Part shown: positions 36,231-49,100 of the stretch, in pieces
Layout: every line of letters starts with the position of its first letter
Numbering within the stretch: the first letter of the stretch is position 1
DNA from: Prunella strophiata
Taxonomy: Eukaryota > Chordata > Aves > Passeriformes > Prunellidae
Assembly: GCA_036583965.1 (NCBI GenBank)
Contig: JAZBQD010000015.1
Location: forward strand, 66,556,330 to 66,620,329
Direction of reading: 5' to 3'
Length of the DNA stretch: 64,000 nt
Made by a program: the position numbers and the translations under genes
The notes under the pieces: generated by a model
Seen by the model: the letters and a program-made list of their open reading frames with translations, nothing else
Database searches by the model: none
Told to the model about the DNA's origin: nothing

Positions 36231-37660
36231 TTGTTCTGGCATGATTATTCTCTGTATGTTTTATCTTTTAGGACAGTGTTTACATATTTTCAAAAAGCTT
36301 TTTTGATTATTTCTTTCTTTTTTTTTGCAAAATGTCCTGCCCATCCAGATGCATGTGCATACTGTGTGTATGCAAAAAACCTATTTTGTATGGTAAATAT
36401 AGTACCCATTGTCAGACCCTCAGAATTTCAGGCTTTTATATTTGAGCAGCCTGCTTTTCATAGCAAGTCTTTGGTTTTCTGAAATAAGGTATGCTTTGTT
36501 TGGACTGGAACTAGTTCCAAATCTGTTCTCAGAAAAAGCTTTAGAATTTGATGATGGCATTGACTCAGATGAGTTAAATACTCCTCCTTTCTACTCTGAC
36601 ATGATTGACTTTTCTTGTGATTTTCTGTCTTAAAGAAAAGTGTATCTTGTTCTTTAAAATTACTGTGATGGTGCAGGTACTGGAATTTCTGGAACTATGT
36701 TGAGATGGTTGTAATTTAACATCTTTAGCCTGATTCATCTTGACTTTTGTAGTCCTGTCTAAAAAGGTGATATTAGTACTTGGCTGCATTTTATTCTGAT
36801 TTTGAAATATTAAAGGAAATGGAAATGAAAGGAATGGAAAGGCTCTGTATTAAAATGGAAATTTTAATACACACCTCTGATTTGGAAACATTGCAGTCAT
36901 TAGAGGCAAAGCTTGGTATTCTCTGTTTAATGTAGGTAGGAAGAGATAATAGTGAGATGTTTCTCCACAAAGCCATACTAGGTGCTAGCATTGCCTGTGA
37001 ATCTTAATATTTCAAGAAAATGTTGCTTTAAAAAAAAAAAAAAAAGGCTTTTTAATCAGAAATATTGAATGAATTGTTAGCATATGGCTTATATTATTAT
37101 GTGCCCAATACTCTCAAAGTTTGGTCTTTCTGCATGGTTATGGTAAAATTGAGATATAATTGTGGAGAAGTAAGAAAACCCCTCATTTTTAAAACAAACA
37201 GTTTTTAATAGAAAAAATTTTAAAATGAAGAAACTTTGGGCATAGCAGAGAAATTTAAAGTCAATGCACCAGTATGGTTTTAAACTAACAGTGTAAAACT
37301 TGAAAATTGGATTCTGAAATGCAGAAATTGTTTCCCTTCTGTTCCTCCACAAGCTTTTGTATGGATTGAATTAATGTTTTTACTGAATTTGCTTTGTAGT
37401 TCTTACTCCATTTAGTAGTGAGAAGTGTTATGTGCAATCTGGGCAGCATACATACTTCAATGTCTTAGTTTAAGCCATAATAGAGTAGAACCTCTTTAAT
37501 TCATACCAAGGGCGTCAGCAACATGCAAATGGACATAAGGACACTATATTCATTTATTCATAGAAGTAGGTTTATGAATGTTGAGGCTGTGTAGAGTAGT
37601 TTCAGAAACTTTTCAGTTGGCCATTAGAAATTGGTATTAGTTGTTGAGAGAATTTCTTGA
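36231..37660. other. AT-rich unique non-coding DNA
   Basis: No gene or transposon was recognised. There is an A16 run at 37030-37045 and a purine-rich stretch at about 36810-36840 made of ggaaatg-like words. Confidence 0.7.
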
Positions 37661-37665
37661 CTGAG

Positions 37666-38739
37666 TGTGCTGGTTTTGCATTGGAGCCACTCACAGAAGT
37701 GATTTTTTTTCTGAGAGGAGCTGCTGAGAGCTTCTTCTGTGCCTAGCAAAACTAATTGCTGGTTAGCTTTGACAATAAGCATGTTAATTAGCCAATTGAA
37801 ACTAGATCTGCCTCTGTGAGGTTCACATTTTAAAACGAACAAACCCCAGAAATGCTCTCTAAAGTGAGTGAAAAGGACAGAGTAAAGACACATAGAGACA
37901 CAACATAGGAACTCTATGGTCAGTAAAGAAAGAGTCAAGCCCCAGATGGAAGGAGAATAAGGAGATACCTTATTCTTGGGCTGAAATCCTCTTGTAAGGC
38001 TATAGAAAAGATATAATTAATACATCAGACTTTTTTCCCTGTAACTCATTGAAAGTATGGGGAGATGAACTGTTCAAACTTGTAGATATGAGCAAAGGCA
38101 TCTATGCTAAAGCAAGCAGATAATAAAGTAAAGCTGTGATCCCATGAGAAGTTTGAACAGAGAGAGAGAAGAGTAATGAAGACCCTTTGCCCCCAGGGAG
38201 AGAAAAATATCTCTGTTTCCAGAGATGAAGATGATCTCAGAAATAGATATAGAGAACCTTTGCTCTTGAGCAGCTCATCCTTAAGATAGTACCCCATAAG
38301 TTGACATGGCCCATAAACACAGCTGTGGGAAGGCTGGGTAAAGGAGGACTTCACAATTGCAGATTCCTGGGTGGCTGCTATTCGTGGAAATGGAAAGCCA
38401 CGAGAGAACTGTTTTCTTGTGGAAAAGTCTCCATAAAATGTCAAGAGGAACTCTTCTTCCTTAGTGAACTAAAGAAAGACTATTCTAGAGGTGATAAACT
38501 GACTGAATTGTTTCTGCACATTGGTAGTGGGAAAGAAAAAGTTGTAGTGGGAGGAGAAGTGTTCTTAAAGTTTATTCTGATTCTTATTCTTCTTTATTTT
38601 ACTATTAATAATCTTTTCTTTATACCCTTTTGAAGTTTTGAGCCTATTTACCTTCCTTCTAATCCTGTCTCACAGCAAGAAATGAGTAAGTATATTTTAG
38701 TGAGTGCACTGGCATTTATTCAACACTAGACCCACCACA
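37666..38739 (+). mobile_element. Complete 1,074-bp solo LTR with perfect TSD
   Basis: The LTR starts TGTGCTGGTTTTGCATTG and ends CTAGACCCACCACA. The 5-bp word CTGAG flanks it exactly (37661-37665 and 38740-38744). Five-base duplications and TGTG/CACA ends fit bird ERVL-type LTRs. The whole length follows a long LTR common in songbirds, including gttaattagccaattgaaac, gggctgaaatcctcttgtaa, cacagctgtgggaaggctgg and ttttgagcctatttaccttc. The end region has gtctcacagcaagaaatgag and tgagtgcactggcattt. The usual AATAAA appears as AATAAT (38607-38612). No gag-pol sequence adjoins it, so it formed by LTR-LTR recombination. The 132-codon minus frame and 110-codon plus frame inside it are incidental. 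Confidence 0.93.
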
Positions 38740-38744
38740 CTGAG

Positions 38745-41700
38745 AATGTAGTGAAGCATTAAGTTCATTGGGTTCAAACCTTTGACTTTGTCTTGCAATC
38801 TCCAAGCATCCAGACATTCCTAACTGTGTTAACCCTGCTTCAGTAATGCAGAATTTATTCTAATAACTAAGACACCTGAAAGTCAGATTTGGTACTACTG
38901 CTTTCAAGACAAGGTATTTGCACTTGTGTATTGTCTTACAAAAAAGTAGGGAAGGCTTATATCTGTGTGGTGCTGTAGTACATAATTTAGGTTTCAAGTA
39001 AAGTACCAAGTTGAATTTCCTGTTTAAAACCAGTTCTACTTACCCCAGCATATGGGAACGGCTCTTCAGAGTGTTTCTCTTTTCTTGAGTTTTCAGTAAT
39101 AATTTTTAAATGAACCTCTGACTACTCTGTTTGAACTGAAAGCTTCTGAGAAACTCTGTGATGTATAGTATTACTTCATTTACATTTTCCTTTCTCTTTC
39201 ACACTTCTTTTCTTTCCTCCACCTCTTCCTCCCTTTTCAATCCCTACCAACCTTTAAGTTGCAGACTAGTCACAAAATTAAAATTTTGTGGTTAGGACAT
39301 TTCTTATTAGCACAGCAGGGATTAATAGCTGCTTGTTTCTTCAGGAGTACATATCGTGTATACTGAGACACTTTGGAGGCATAGGACTTTTTCCAGCTGT
39401 TGAAGGTAGTGGTAACATCATGCTTGTGTCTTACTGTGACTGCTGCAGAGGGCTATATTCAGCATTTCCTATTGCAATATCATTCAATGCTTGCCCTTTT
39501 GTTCTTTCAAAGTCTAGGATGTGTGGGTTTTTTTTCCCAAGGAATTCAGGTTTGTTTGGTTTGGAATTGCAAATATTTCTATTAGGGACATTGGATGACA
39601 TTTATCTCTGTCCATATAACTTTTTCCTTTACACATGTTGCACCCTTCCTATGTGCATTGCCCATACCCAACACTAATCAAATGATTTTTAGAGTGGTGT
39701 AAGAGTGAAACAAAAAGCTATGTGCAATAAAAGTTTAAAGGTTAATATTGATTGGAGCAAACTATTTTAAAAAAGCTGGATCACAACAATTAATTAATTT
39801 GAAACAATGAGCTTTCTTAAAGACATGTTCTAAAAACAAAGCAGTAGATCAATAGGGACCCTAAAATTCAAGTAATGCACTGAAACATCTAATTCACAAT
39901 TATTTCTACTGTGTGTGCTGAACAGATTGGCAGTGATTGCTGTTGATGAGAAAAAGCCTGCCTCCAAAATCTTATGAGCATTTTGCCTCTGGCATCGAAA
40001 GTGGTTGGGATTTTACTGTTTTGTGGATTTAGTAAACACCAAGAAGTTCATGACTTGTCTGTCCAGGGAATAGAGGGTATTCTCCATCCTGGTGTCTGTC
40101 ATAAAAGTACTCTTCCTTAATATTTGAAAATTCCATCCTCCTCCTGTTGCATCTTATAAAAAAGAGATATTGTAGTCTGAGAGCACTTCACAAAGGACTA
40201 TTTTGTAGTCTTCTCCTCTAAGACTGCTGTCAAGAGACATGTTGCATGAAGAGGAAGGGAGGACTATTTCTGGGCAGTTTTGCTGGGATGCAAGGGAGTG
40301 TAGAGAAATTTGAAAAATAACCATTATACCAGCTTTCTTTGGCTGTTTTGCACAGATATTGCAGCACTTGTTTCCAAGAAACCTCTTTGGACAATTTTTT
40401 CCAGAGACATGAGACAGCTGTAGGTGGCCCTCTTTCCTGACACTGAAATTCACAAATGGAGTCAAGTTGTAAATGTTTTTTTGTTTCTTTAAAAAAAGGT
40501 GGAAAAAAGAAATGTGGGTGGGCAGCAGAGAATGAAAAAAACCATTGTGCATATCTTGCTGTTCCTTAGACTGTTATATGATGCTGATCAATATCCTTTG
40601 ATAGAGTTTGAACAGAGGTTGAGATTGTTATTAATGATCAGTACAGGATATTTGAATGTTTAGCAATCGATTCTGAATAACAATTTTGTTCAAATTACAC
40701 CAAGAATGTTTTTCTTCTTTTCATTCCCAAGAGAAGTTGTACATCTTTTGTTATCCTGGCAATAAATAATTTTGCTACACATTGTCTTGTAATTTGACAG
40801 TTGCACTGATGTAATTTATTTACTTTTTAGGATAGAACCTTTCCTGGGGATGTAATTGAGTCATTTGTTTTGAATAAGTGAAATTTATTTTCAGCCATAT
40901 CTCAGTAGGATATATGTATTGAGGGACATAAAGACCTCTAATATAAAGCTTGCCATGTAAAAAAAAAAAAAAAAAAAAAAAAAATCTAGTCTCTATGGTC
41001 TGCTATCATAGTTTTGCAGTACAGTGTAAGCTGTAAGACATTATTATCTAGTTCTCTGTATACACCTGTATAGGCAAATGACATTAAATGAGCTACATTT
41101 ACCAAAGGGAAGAAATACCATTATAATCCTCCCTAATAAGTAGAAATTTAGACTTAATTCCCAGTCATATAAATTCACAGCAATATAATATTAGAGAGAA
41201 TGATTTTTTTAGAACTGGGTCCCAGACTGGTCTGTGAAGATAATATATAGTATACTAAAATAGTAAATTCCAAATGTTCATTAAGGTAGTTGAGTATTCA
41301 TATGTCTCAGTACTGCCAAAGGTGAAGGAAAAGGAAATGAATGTAGAAGCATATAAAGAATAAGACAAAAAGACAACCTAGGAATGCCACAGTGTGTGTT
41401 GCTTTAGTTATTGCAAACATTGACCAAAAAAGAGATACAGAAAATTTCACAGAGTTATCTATGAGATCTTTTAAACTGTTGTGGAACTGCTTTAACAAAT
41501 GCCCGTTTAACATTTGGCAAATGAAACATTTTTGTCAGGTACGAGCAGAGGTGATTCTGTTATGATTATCACTATAAAATAAATACAATTTATTCCTTCC
41601 TTAACTACTTTCATTTGCAGCATCTATTTACAGAAAAGAAACTATGGATGGAGTTATTATTTAGGCCAGTCAGGAGCTATTTAGAGATAGTTGCTTACAC

Positions 41701-42609
41701 ATCCTGGAAATACAAGCTTGTTGGTGTTCTAGATGTCCTAGTGCTGGGTTGCTTCATGATGGATACCTAACCTGAAAATGTCCTCCTTAATAATGCTTAT
41801 TTAGGAGGAGTTAGTATCTGGGGTATATTCCTAGCTTCCCAACAGACTTGAGCATAGAATTTGTCAGTACATAACTTCTATTATTTTTGTTGTTTACTTG
41901 AATCAATATAGTTGGAAATTACAGAGGAGCTACAACTAACTAAAACCAGTTATTTTCAGTTATCCTAATTTTCTAGTCTTCTGCTTCAGATCTGGTTGAT
42001 TAATGCCTGTAGACATTGTGTAACTTTACTCTTCTACCTGAAACTAAGTCATAGATAGACATTCAGCTTTTGTAAACTATGTTAAGAACAGTCATGGTTT
42101 TGTAGTGAATTAGAATGTGCTGAGTAATACATCTTTGGTGATTAAACTGTGATGGAAGTAAATTATCCTCTCTCTGAAAGTCTCCTGTGGAAAAAAAGAG
42201 TGTCGTGCTGACAACACGAGCAAAGACTGCCCCACCATGAGTGTGATCTGGCTAACTAGCAGGACATATCAGTGACTGAAGTGGAATGAATTTTCCTACC
42301 TTTCTTATTGGTAGGCAGGTGGGGAACCATTGTACCTTCTCTCAATGTAGTCACTGCAAAGCTACAGCAGCAACTACACCTGGCTTTGAAAAACAAACTA
42401 TCCATTCTGAGGTAACAATGATGCTTGATCCCATTTATAATTGTTTAAAGCTTGTTTATCCCTTTGGGGAAAAATATCTCATTATATTTTCACTTTAAAG
42501 ATTGCACTTCCTTGTTGTGTATATGTTCGTACATGTGAATTATTAGAAGTACTTTAATAGAAATACAAGGAAATTGAAACTTCTGGTTTCAGAAGGAAAT
42601 ATGTCTTAC
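38745..42609. other. AT-rich unique non-coding DNA
   Basis: No gene or named transposon was recognised. An A26 tract lies at 40959-40984 without matching flanking repeats. Frames of 129-132 codons at 39288-39677 (plus) and 40154-40552 (minus) have compositions dominated by Cys, Phe, Leu and Ser and look like chance. Confidence 0.65.
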
Positions 42610-42860
42610 TGTACTGGCTCTAGGTAGTAAGGTTTTGGTAGTGGGGAGGTGGGAGCTGCAGGGATGGCCTCTGAAGGAAGATATCAAGGTCTGCTTTGTG
42701 CTGGACACAGCTTGTTCCAGCCTTCTCTGTAATGGACTTACTGGAGAACATCAGCCACTGTGGGTACCTCTGGGAAAACTTATGTAAGACAGGTCAAGAG
42801 CAAACAGAAGATTGGAGGGTGGTGCTGAGATAAAACTTGTGTGCTGAGAACTATCTTAGC
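42610..42860 (+). mobile_element. ERVL-type LTR 5' (U3) fragment
   Basis: Starts TGTACTGGCTCTAGG, close to the TGTGCTGGTTTTGG start of bird ERVL LTRs. It continues with ggttttggtagtggggagg and gggagctgcagggatggcct. The following stretch matches a recalled U3 pattern (cttgttccagcct, then atcagccactgtgggtacct, then a decayed TATA-like aaaacttatgtaagac). After about 42860 the resemblance stops and no LTR end or duplication was found, so the 3' part is lost or too diverged. Confidence 0.6.
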
Positions 42861-43050
42861 ATGGCAGTTTGGGAGGGTAGAGGACTGTGAATGCCTGTTT
42901 GCCAAAAGGTTTGAAATTAAATCTATTTATCAATTATCAAAAATATATCAGCTCAGCTCCTCTTAGATGTTGTTGTATTTCTTTGCTGAGAACTTAGCAT
43001 AACCTTGTACAAATTATAAATAAAGCTAATTATAGTGGTGGTTTTGTTTT

Positions 43051-43092
<42 letters not shown>

Positions 43093-44370
43093 CTTACCTT
43101 TCTACCAAAGAGAATAAACTCATTTACTACAGTACAGGAAAGCATATGGGTGCTTCACAATTTTTTATTTTCTCCTTCCACAGTGAATTATCTTGCTTTC
43201 ACCAGTGTTTTGAGTAACATTTCTGTGACACCTCAGCTTCAACACCTTCCACATACACATAATAAACCAGTAAACAAAGTCACTATGAGACCACAGGGCA
43301 AGAAAACACCTTGGTAAGTACTTATTTACTTTACAATTATGAGCTAACTATATGGAGATACTGAAGTATTTAATGCTAATTTTACTAAATTATCGTATGA
43401 TTATGCAGGTAAATTGACATCTGCAAAGTTGTCTGAATGCCAGGCAAGCCCAGCAGCAACATATTGTATAAATTCACATTTTAACAGCATGAAGCTCAGT
43501 CCCACAGGTCTGCTATTCAGTTATTGTTCCCAATCAAGCTGTCAGTATTATTTGGTGTGATTCAGGTGCTTATATGTACTAACATTGCTATATTGTCTCA
43601 TTCTGAAGGCAAAAAGGATTAGTATACACCTAAATATGTAAAATAGGATTATCAATTCAAGTAATTATATGCTAGTATACATCACCAATAAAACATTTAA
43701 CTCAAATTCCCATCTTCATATTTACCTACTTATTGACTTTTATTTGTCCCTTTTAGGTCCTATTACTTATCATTTTCCCTTTGTGAATTAAAGTGATATC
43801 ATTTTACATATAATATCTTGCATGTTATAAAAATTATGCATAACAGCTTTTATCTGTGAGGTATTTAATCACAATATTTTGCATGCAGCATAAGAATATT
43901 TGTGCCTGAGTCTTGGAGAACTTGAGACATCAACAGTGATTTCTAGCCTTTTTCCCCTCACTAAACTAGGGGAATGGTTGAAAATTAAAAATTATGCTGT
44001 CAGACATTGGTCCTGCCCAAGAGTCCATCAGCTATGACTCTGTTCAGATGCACATGGAGTTCAAAGGTGCCTTCTGTGAGAGCAAGACATAATACCATAA
44101 GATGTAGTAAACAAGCTCAAATCAGGGATAAGGAAGACAATCATGTTCATTATTCAATCATTGTCCCAGAAGGCCATAAACTCTTCACGCTTAGTCCTTA
44201 TTCCTTTCAGTGAAGACTCTCCTTGCAAGCTGAAGGCTGTTGGGCTCAGTTTAATACCAAGGGGAGGCAGCCCATGTACCTGGAGAGGGCCTGTCACATG
44301 TCTGGTGTTAAGAGCTCAATTTAAATCAGCTACCCATCAGTTCTGCCCCATGCGTGACCCTTTTTTGTGC
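42861..44370. other. AT-rich non-coding DNA with a long T tract
   Basis: Contains the T37 tract at 43053-43089 (separate entry) and a strong splice-donor match, ccttg|gtaagta, at 43314, but no supporting exon. The rest is AT-rich without recognised repeats. Confidence 0.6.
43053..43089. repeat. 37-bp T homopolymer
   Basis: An uninterrupted T tract, the longest homopolymer in the window. No flanking direct repeat was found that would make it the A tail of a minus-strand retrocopy. The reported length may carry sequencing error. Confidence 0.9.
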
Positions 44371-45226
44371 AGGGGTGTCAATCTGCTAGAGGGTAGGAAG
44401 GCTCTGCAGAGGGATCTGGACTGGCTGGAACAATGGGCAGAGGCTAACTGTATGAGGTTCATACAAGTTGTATAAGGCAAAGTCTTGGGTCCTGCACTTG
44501 GATCAGAACCAAACTCTTGCAGTGCTCTAGACTTGGGTCAGAGTGGCTGGAGAGCAGACCAGCAGAAAAGGAACCCAGTGATACTGATTGAAAGCAGGTG
44601 GAACATGACCCAGCAGTGTGTCTAGGTGACCAAGGCAGCCAAATGGCCTCCTGGTATCGAATGGTATCAAAAGTAGTGCAGCCAGCAGGACCAGGGAAGT
44701 GATCATCCTGCTGTGCAAGGCGGAGGCTGCACTTCAACTCTTGTTTAGCTTTGGGCCCCTCACTACATGGAAAACATTGAAGTGCTGGAATATGTCCAGA
44801 GAAGGGCAGTGAAGTTGGGGAAGAGTACAAGTCTCATGAGAAGTGGCTGAGGGAATTGGAGTTGTTTAGGCTGGAGGAAAGGGAAACCTTATTGCTCTCT
44901 GAAACTATCTGACAGGAAGTTGTAGTGAGGTGGATTTCAGCCTCTTCTCCCAGCTAATAAGTGATAGGTTGAGAGGAAGTGCCCTGAAGTTATGTCTGGG
45001 AAGGTTAAGTTAGATATTAGGAAAAATTTCTTCATGGAAACAGTGACCCAGCATTAGAACAGGCTTCCCAGGGTAGTGTTGGCATCACAATCTTGGAAGT
45101 GTTCAGAAAATGTGTGGATATGGCATCTTCGGACATGGTTTAGAGGTGAACGTGGTGGTGGTACTAGATGATGGTTGGTCTTGATCTTAAAGTTCTTTTC
45201 CAGTCATAATGACTTTGTGATTCTAT
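44371..45226 (+). mobile_element. CR1 LINE 3' part, 856 bp
   Basis: This element runs from CR1 ORF2 text (aggggtgtcaatctgctaga, ggaaggctctgcagagggat) through the C-terminal domain (ttttgggcccctcactaca-like stretch at about 44750, tccagagaagggcagtgaag at about 44793). It continues with ggattttaggaaaaatttctt-like sequence near 45015. It ends in the 3' UTR: ctagatgatggttggtcttg, aagttcttttccagtcataa and gactttgtgattctat. Frames are interrupted by many stops and indels. The 5' end is truncated near 44371, and no target-site duplication was identified. Its tail type (ttcttttccagtcataatg) differs from that of the CR1 copies at 33.5 and 62.0 kb, so at least two CR1 subfamilies are present. Confidence 0.92.
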
Positions 45227-45951
45227 TGAAATATAGATGAGTGACAACTGCAAACTCTTTTCTTTCCCATGTGCATTGCCACTGGGAATGTAGGCTGTTT
45301 CTTCTAACACCTAAATAAATCCTCTTTCATTATTGCACTGGGCAGACTGGGAATCAGTTCAAGCACCAGCTCTCAGGACTGACAGCCAGATGGTTTGTCT
45401 TTCTTGGGGAAAATGGCTATGGTGGTGTTTCAGTGTAACATATTCAGTAACTGCATGTGCAGAAGCATAGTGAGGAATAAAGCTCTGTTGGGATGAGTGA
45501 TGTCCGAAATCATTGACAAGTCTGTGAACAAAGGGCCTGCCAAATGGCATTCTGGCATCAAGTCTGATACCCACTACTCTATTGTCCCTTGTTTATGGTT
45601 CTTCTCTGTATGATATAGTGACTTTGTGATTGCCAGTTTGATGCATCTGGTGCTCACTCAGGATAAAATTGTTTTTACCAGACCTGCTAGTCTGGAGAAC
45701 ATTTTACCTGTACAGGATATCTCTTCTACATGACAATACCTCAGATGATTTCAGTATTTATATCAGAGATCAAGTAGGCTTAAGATAAGAAGGAGGCTTT
45801 GACCAGTGGAAGAACAAGGCTACTGTTTCCAGTGAATCCAGCTGAGAGCATCTGGTGGACCCAGCTGGATTACTGTGTTGGGCTCAGATGGAGTAGCTTA
45901 AACTTTGGCACAATCATCTGCAGTGTTTATTCAGTATGGTGTGTCATCATA
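45227..45951. other. Non-coding DNA between two CR1 copies
   Basis: No gene seen. A less AT-rich stretch at about 45240-45600 contains aaataaatcctctttcatta (45312-45331), which could be an LTR polyadenylation region. No ends or family match were found. Confidence 0.45.
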
Positions 45952-46105
45952 AAACCATAGTTTTATGAAACAATAAAACCATAGGAAGGGGCCTTAAAGA
46001 TCATCCAGTTCCAACCCCTGTGCTGTGGACAAGGACACATTCCACTAGACCATGTTGCAGGGAAATTCCACAACTTCTCCGGGCAATCTGCATTCTACTA
46101 CTGAT
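45952..46105 (-). mobile_element. CR1 LINE 3' tail, minus strand
   Basis: On the plus strand the degenerate tail repeat (aaaccatagttttatgaaac and caataaaaccataggaag) is followed by gggccttaaagatcatccag and ccaacccctgtgctgtgg, then cacaacttctccgggcaatc. This is the reverse complement of a CR1 3' UTR with the very end of ORF2. About 150 bp survive. Confidence 0.9.
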
Positions 46106-49100
46106 GTTGGTTAGGCTGGAGAGTTTTCACACTGTAAAGACATGACACACACCTTCAGAGTTGCATCAGTCTTCAAGATCAGTTTGTAAACTGATCAGAA
46201 ATTTGCAAAAGTGGGAGAAAAGGGAAGGGGGGGTGAACCATATCCCCTGAAAAGGAAGAGCAATTTTTGCTGAAAGCTTCTACACAGTTGAAAAGGCAAC
46301 CAGGTTTTTGTTTATTTTCATGATAATTTTGGATTCTGTAATAAAGCAGAGCAGGTAGGTTGGTTCTGCACAGATTTCAAAAGAAAATGTTCATCTGTAC
46401 AATAGAGCATATTTTTAGGAAAAGGTGCTTTGTATAATGTGATTACTTGCATAAATAAAACTTCTAAATGTCTCTTTTGGAAGTCATTCAACTTTGAAAG
46501 AGGTTGGACAAGACATACTTATCAATTCATAGTACTTTTGCAGAAGAGGATAAATAGCAAGAGGGCATATGGGTAAATTCTCACAAGGTCTAATAATGTT
46601 ATTTAAAGGAGCTTGTAATATAAAATGAAACAATACAGAAATCTGTGTACCAATATTTGTTTCTGGAATTATTATGGTCTATTCGTTCACTCTTCAGGAT
46701 ATTTGAATGATGTTTCATGGCTGCAGTAGGCAACTTGTTTGATCATGATTTCAGGCCTCTTCTGATGTGGCAGCTGAATGTCATCTACAGCTCTAGTTCA
46801 TTTGGACCTTTTCCTGCAACTTGTCTTCCAAACACTGAATCTCTTGCTGTACTAAACTGGAAAGAGTTTGTATTTTAGCACAAGAGAAAGAACTGTAATT
46901 CCAGCATATGTAAGTTGTTGGGTTTTTCCTGCATATCAGATAAATATCTTAGTACTTTACTGTTATCTTCAGCAAGGAATGCATGCAATAATTTAAGAAG
47001 CAGTTTTAAATTAATTTTAATAGGAAGGATCTGTGCTGTATACTAAATGGGAAAGAAAGGGAAAGACTAGAAAGGAGGAATTACCTCAATGTGCAACACT
47101 CTGCTTCTAGTTCTACAGTTCATATCCATCACTTGAAAAACTAAAGACCAGCTTCTGCACAGAAATTTTGTCTCAAATTGTATATAATTAATAAAATATT
47201 TATAAAATTTAATGTATTTATCTACAATATAGAAATTCAAGACAACTACAGCTCTAAGTCTTACTTACATAGCCATCTATTTCCACTGCTGCCTTGTTCT
47301 GCATTGCAATTTGGGCACCCTATCCCAGCTATCTGCTCTTCCTGTTCCCATACTGAATACCTACTCTGCTCCCAGCAGGCTCTTGATTGCCTCTCTTCTG
47401 TTTGTTCCTTCTGTCAGTCATGACTGACTTTTTAATTTTTGGGTGCAATTTTCTGCAATAGCCACTGAGTTTTGTCAGTATAATAATTTTCACTGATCCT
47501 CTTGCCACTGTTGCTCTTTGCTAATCCTCTAATTTACAGTTGAGCATTTTTGCCTTATCTTCTCCCAAGTACTGTGGTCTTTCTGTGAGGGTTGCTTTTT
47601 TGACTTGATATTTGGAATACTCCTCTGACTCTAATTTTACTTTTCCTGCACTGATTTAATCAGCTTTCATTGTTTCTAATGGTTCTTGTCTTCCATCTCC
47701 ATTTTTAATTACTTTTGTGATATTTAGTTAGTAACAATGCTCAAGTATCAATGTTGTTTGACATTGAAGGTGCAGAGGTGTGTCTAGAATACTGCAGCTC
47801 TGTGACATATCTTTGTCACATTAATTAAGTAAATTAAAGCAGCCCTATAGAAGTGAGATAGGTTGTCTCAGAAGTCACTCCCTATTTTCCATTTTTCACT
47901 CAAAAGAGCTTCCTTTGGGAAAGATGTGGTGTGCCCAACTTTTTTTGTCCTTTGCCAGCTGAGCAGCAGTGTACAGAATTGAAAAAGTCTGTGTTGATTC
48001 TAGGCATCGTTTACAGCACAGTCAGCAGAAGTCATTGCTCTCATCATCTGCCACTGCAATGTAAAATCACACTTTTAAAAATTCATCTGTCCAGACACAG
48101 TAACCAGTCTGTGGTTACTTGAAACCCCTTTCTCTTAGTTTGTGATTGTCATGAGAGTTTAACCACAGATTTTAGTGTTTCGCCAAGGATGTCTCTTTGT
48201 CTTCTCTCCATTTTTTCACTATTCTCTCCCTTTTCAAATCTGTAAGTTTTGAAACTTCCTACTATAAAACATAAAATGTTAACAGAAGAGGGAGCATAGC
48301 ATTAAGAACTAGATGACCCCTTTGAATTAATCATCTGTGAGTTGTACATTAGATGTGTTCAGGGAGAGACAAACTTGCAAGATGCTTTGGTTTTCACCTG
48401 GGTGTTTTTCATGTACTTATGAAACTACTTTTTTGAGAGTGCAGGAGAGTAGAGCAAACATTAGGAAGGTGAAGAGGCTCTGCATACAGATGTTACCACC
48501 TCACAAATGGTGTTAGGGCTTAGTCAGTCTTAGGCAAAGTCCTGAATGTTTTTGGTATTATAATGTACATGTAAAAGTAAAAAAGTCATGCCATTTTTGT
48601 TAAATGCCATAAACCAAGGCAGCATCTAGCTGCCACATCCTTTCTCACTAATTGTTTAATTAAAAATGCATGAGCAAGGTTAATACCTTTGCTAATAATA
48701 CCTTTGATCTCACTCATGATGAAGGGTGAGTTTCAGAACTCTGAAACTTCAGCAAGTGCTCATGTCCGTGCAGAGTGAATGGTGTCTTGCACCTGGAATA
48801 TTACCCTGCCATGACTACAACAGCAGGCAGTTCAAAGAATGGATAACAGGAAATGTTAGATCTGCTTTTAGGCAGCACAACTGTGAAACATTGCAGCAGT
48901 TATGTCCAATAGTGTAAACACCCAGCTTGATTTTAATGCTTTTTTTCAACAGAGCAAGTGCCATGTACCTAATTATTTCTTACCTCTTTGTTTAATTGTC
49001 CATGTTAGCAAAATGAGAAGGTTTTCTGCACGGACAATAAGAATATAAATTAAACTTATACAAATAGATTTATTTTGAGGAATTACAAAGATAGTAATTC

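Noticed and set aside
40959..40984. A26 tract as a processed-pseudogene tail
   Set aside because: No AATAAA just upstream, no recognisable coding sequence and no flanking direct repeat.
43090..43317. Exon ending at the strong gtaagta donor at 43314
   Set aside because: No plausible acceptor (the upstream sequence is the T37 tract and AT-rich DNA), and the frame has no protein-like signature. A lone donor match is expected by chance.
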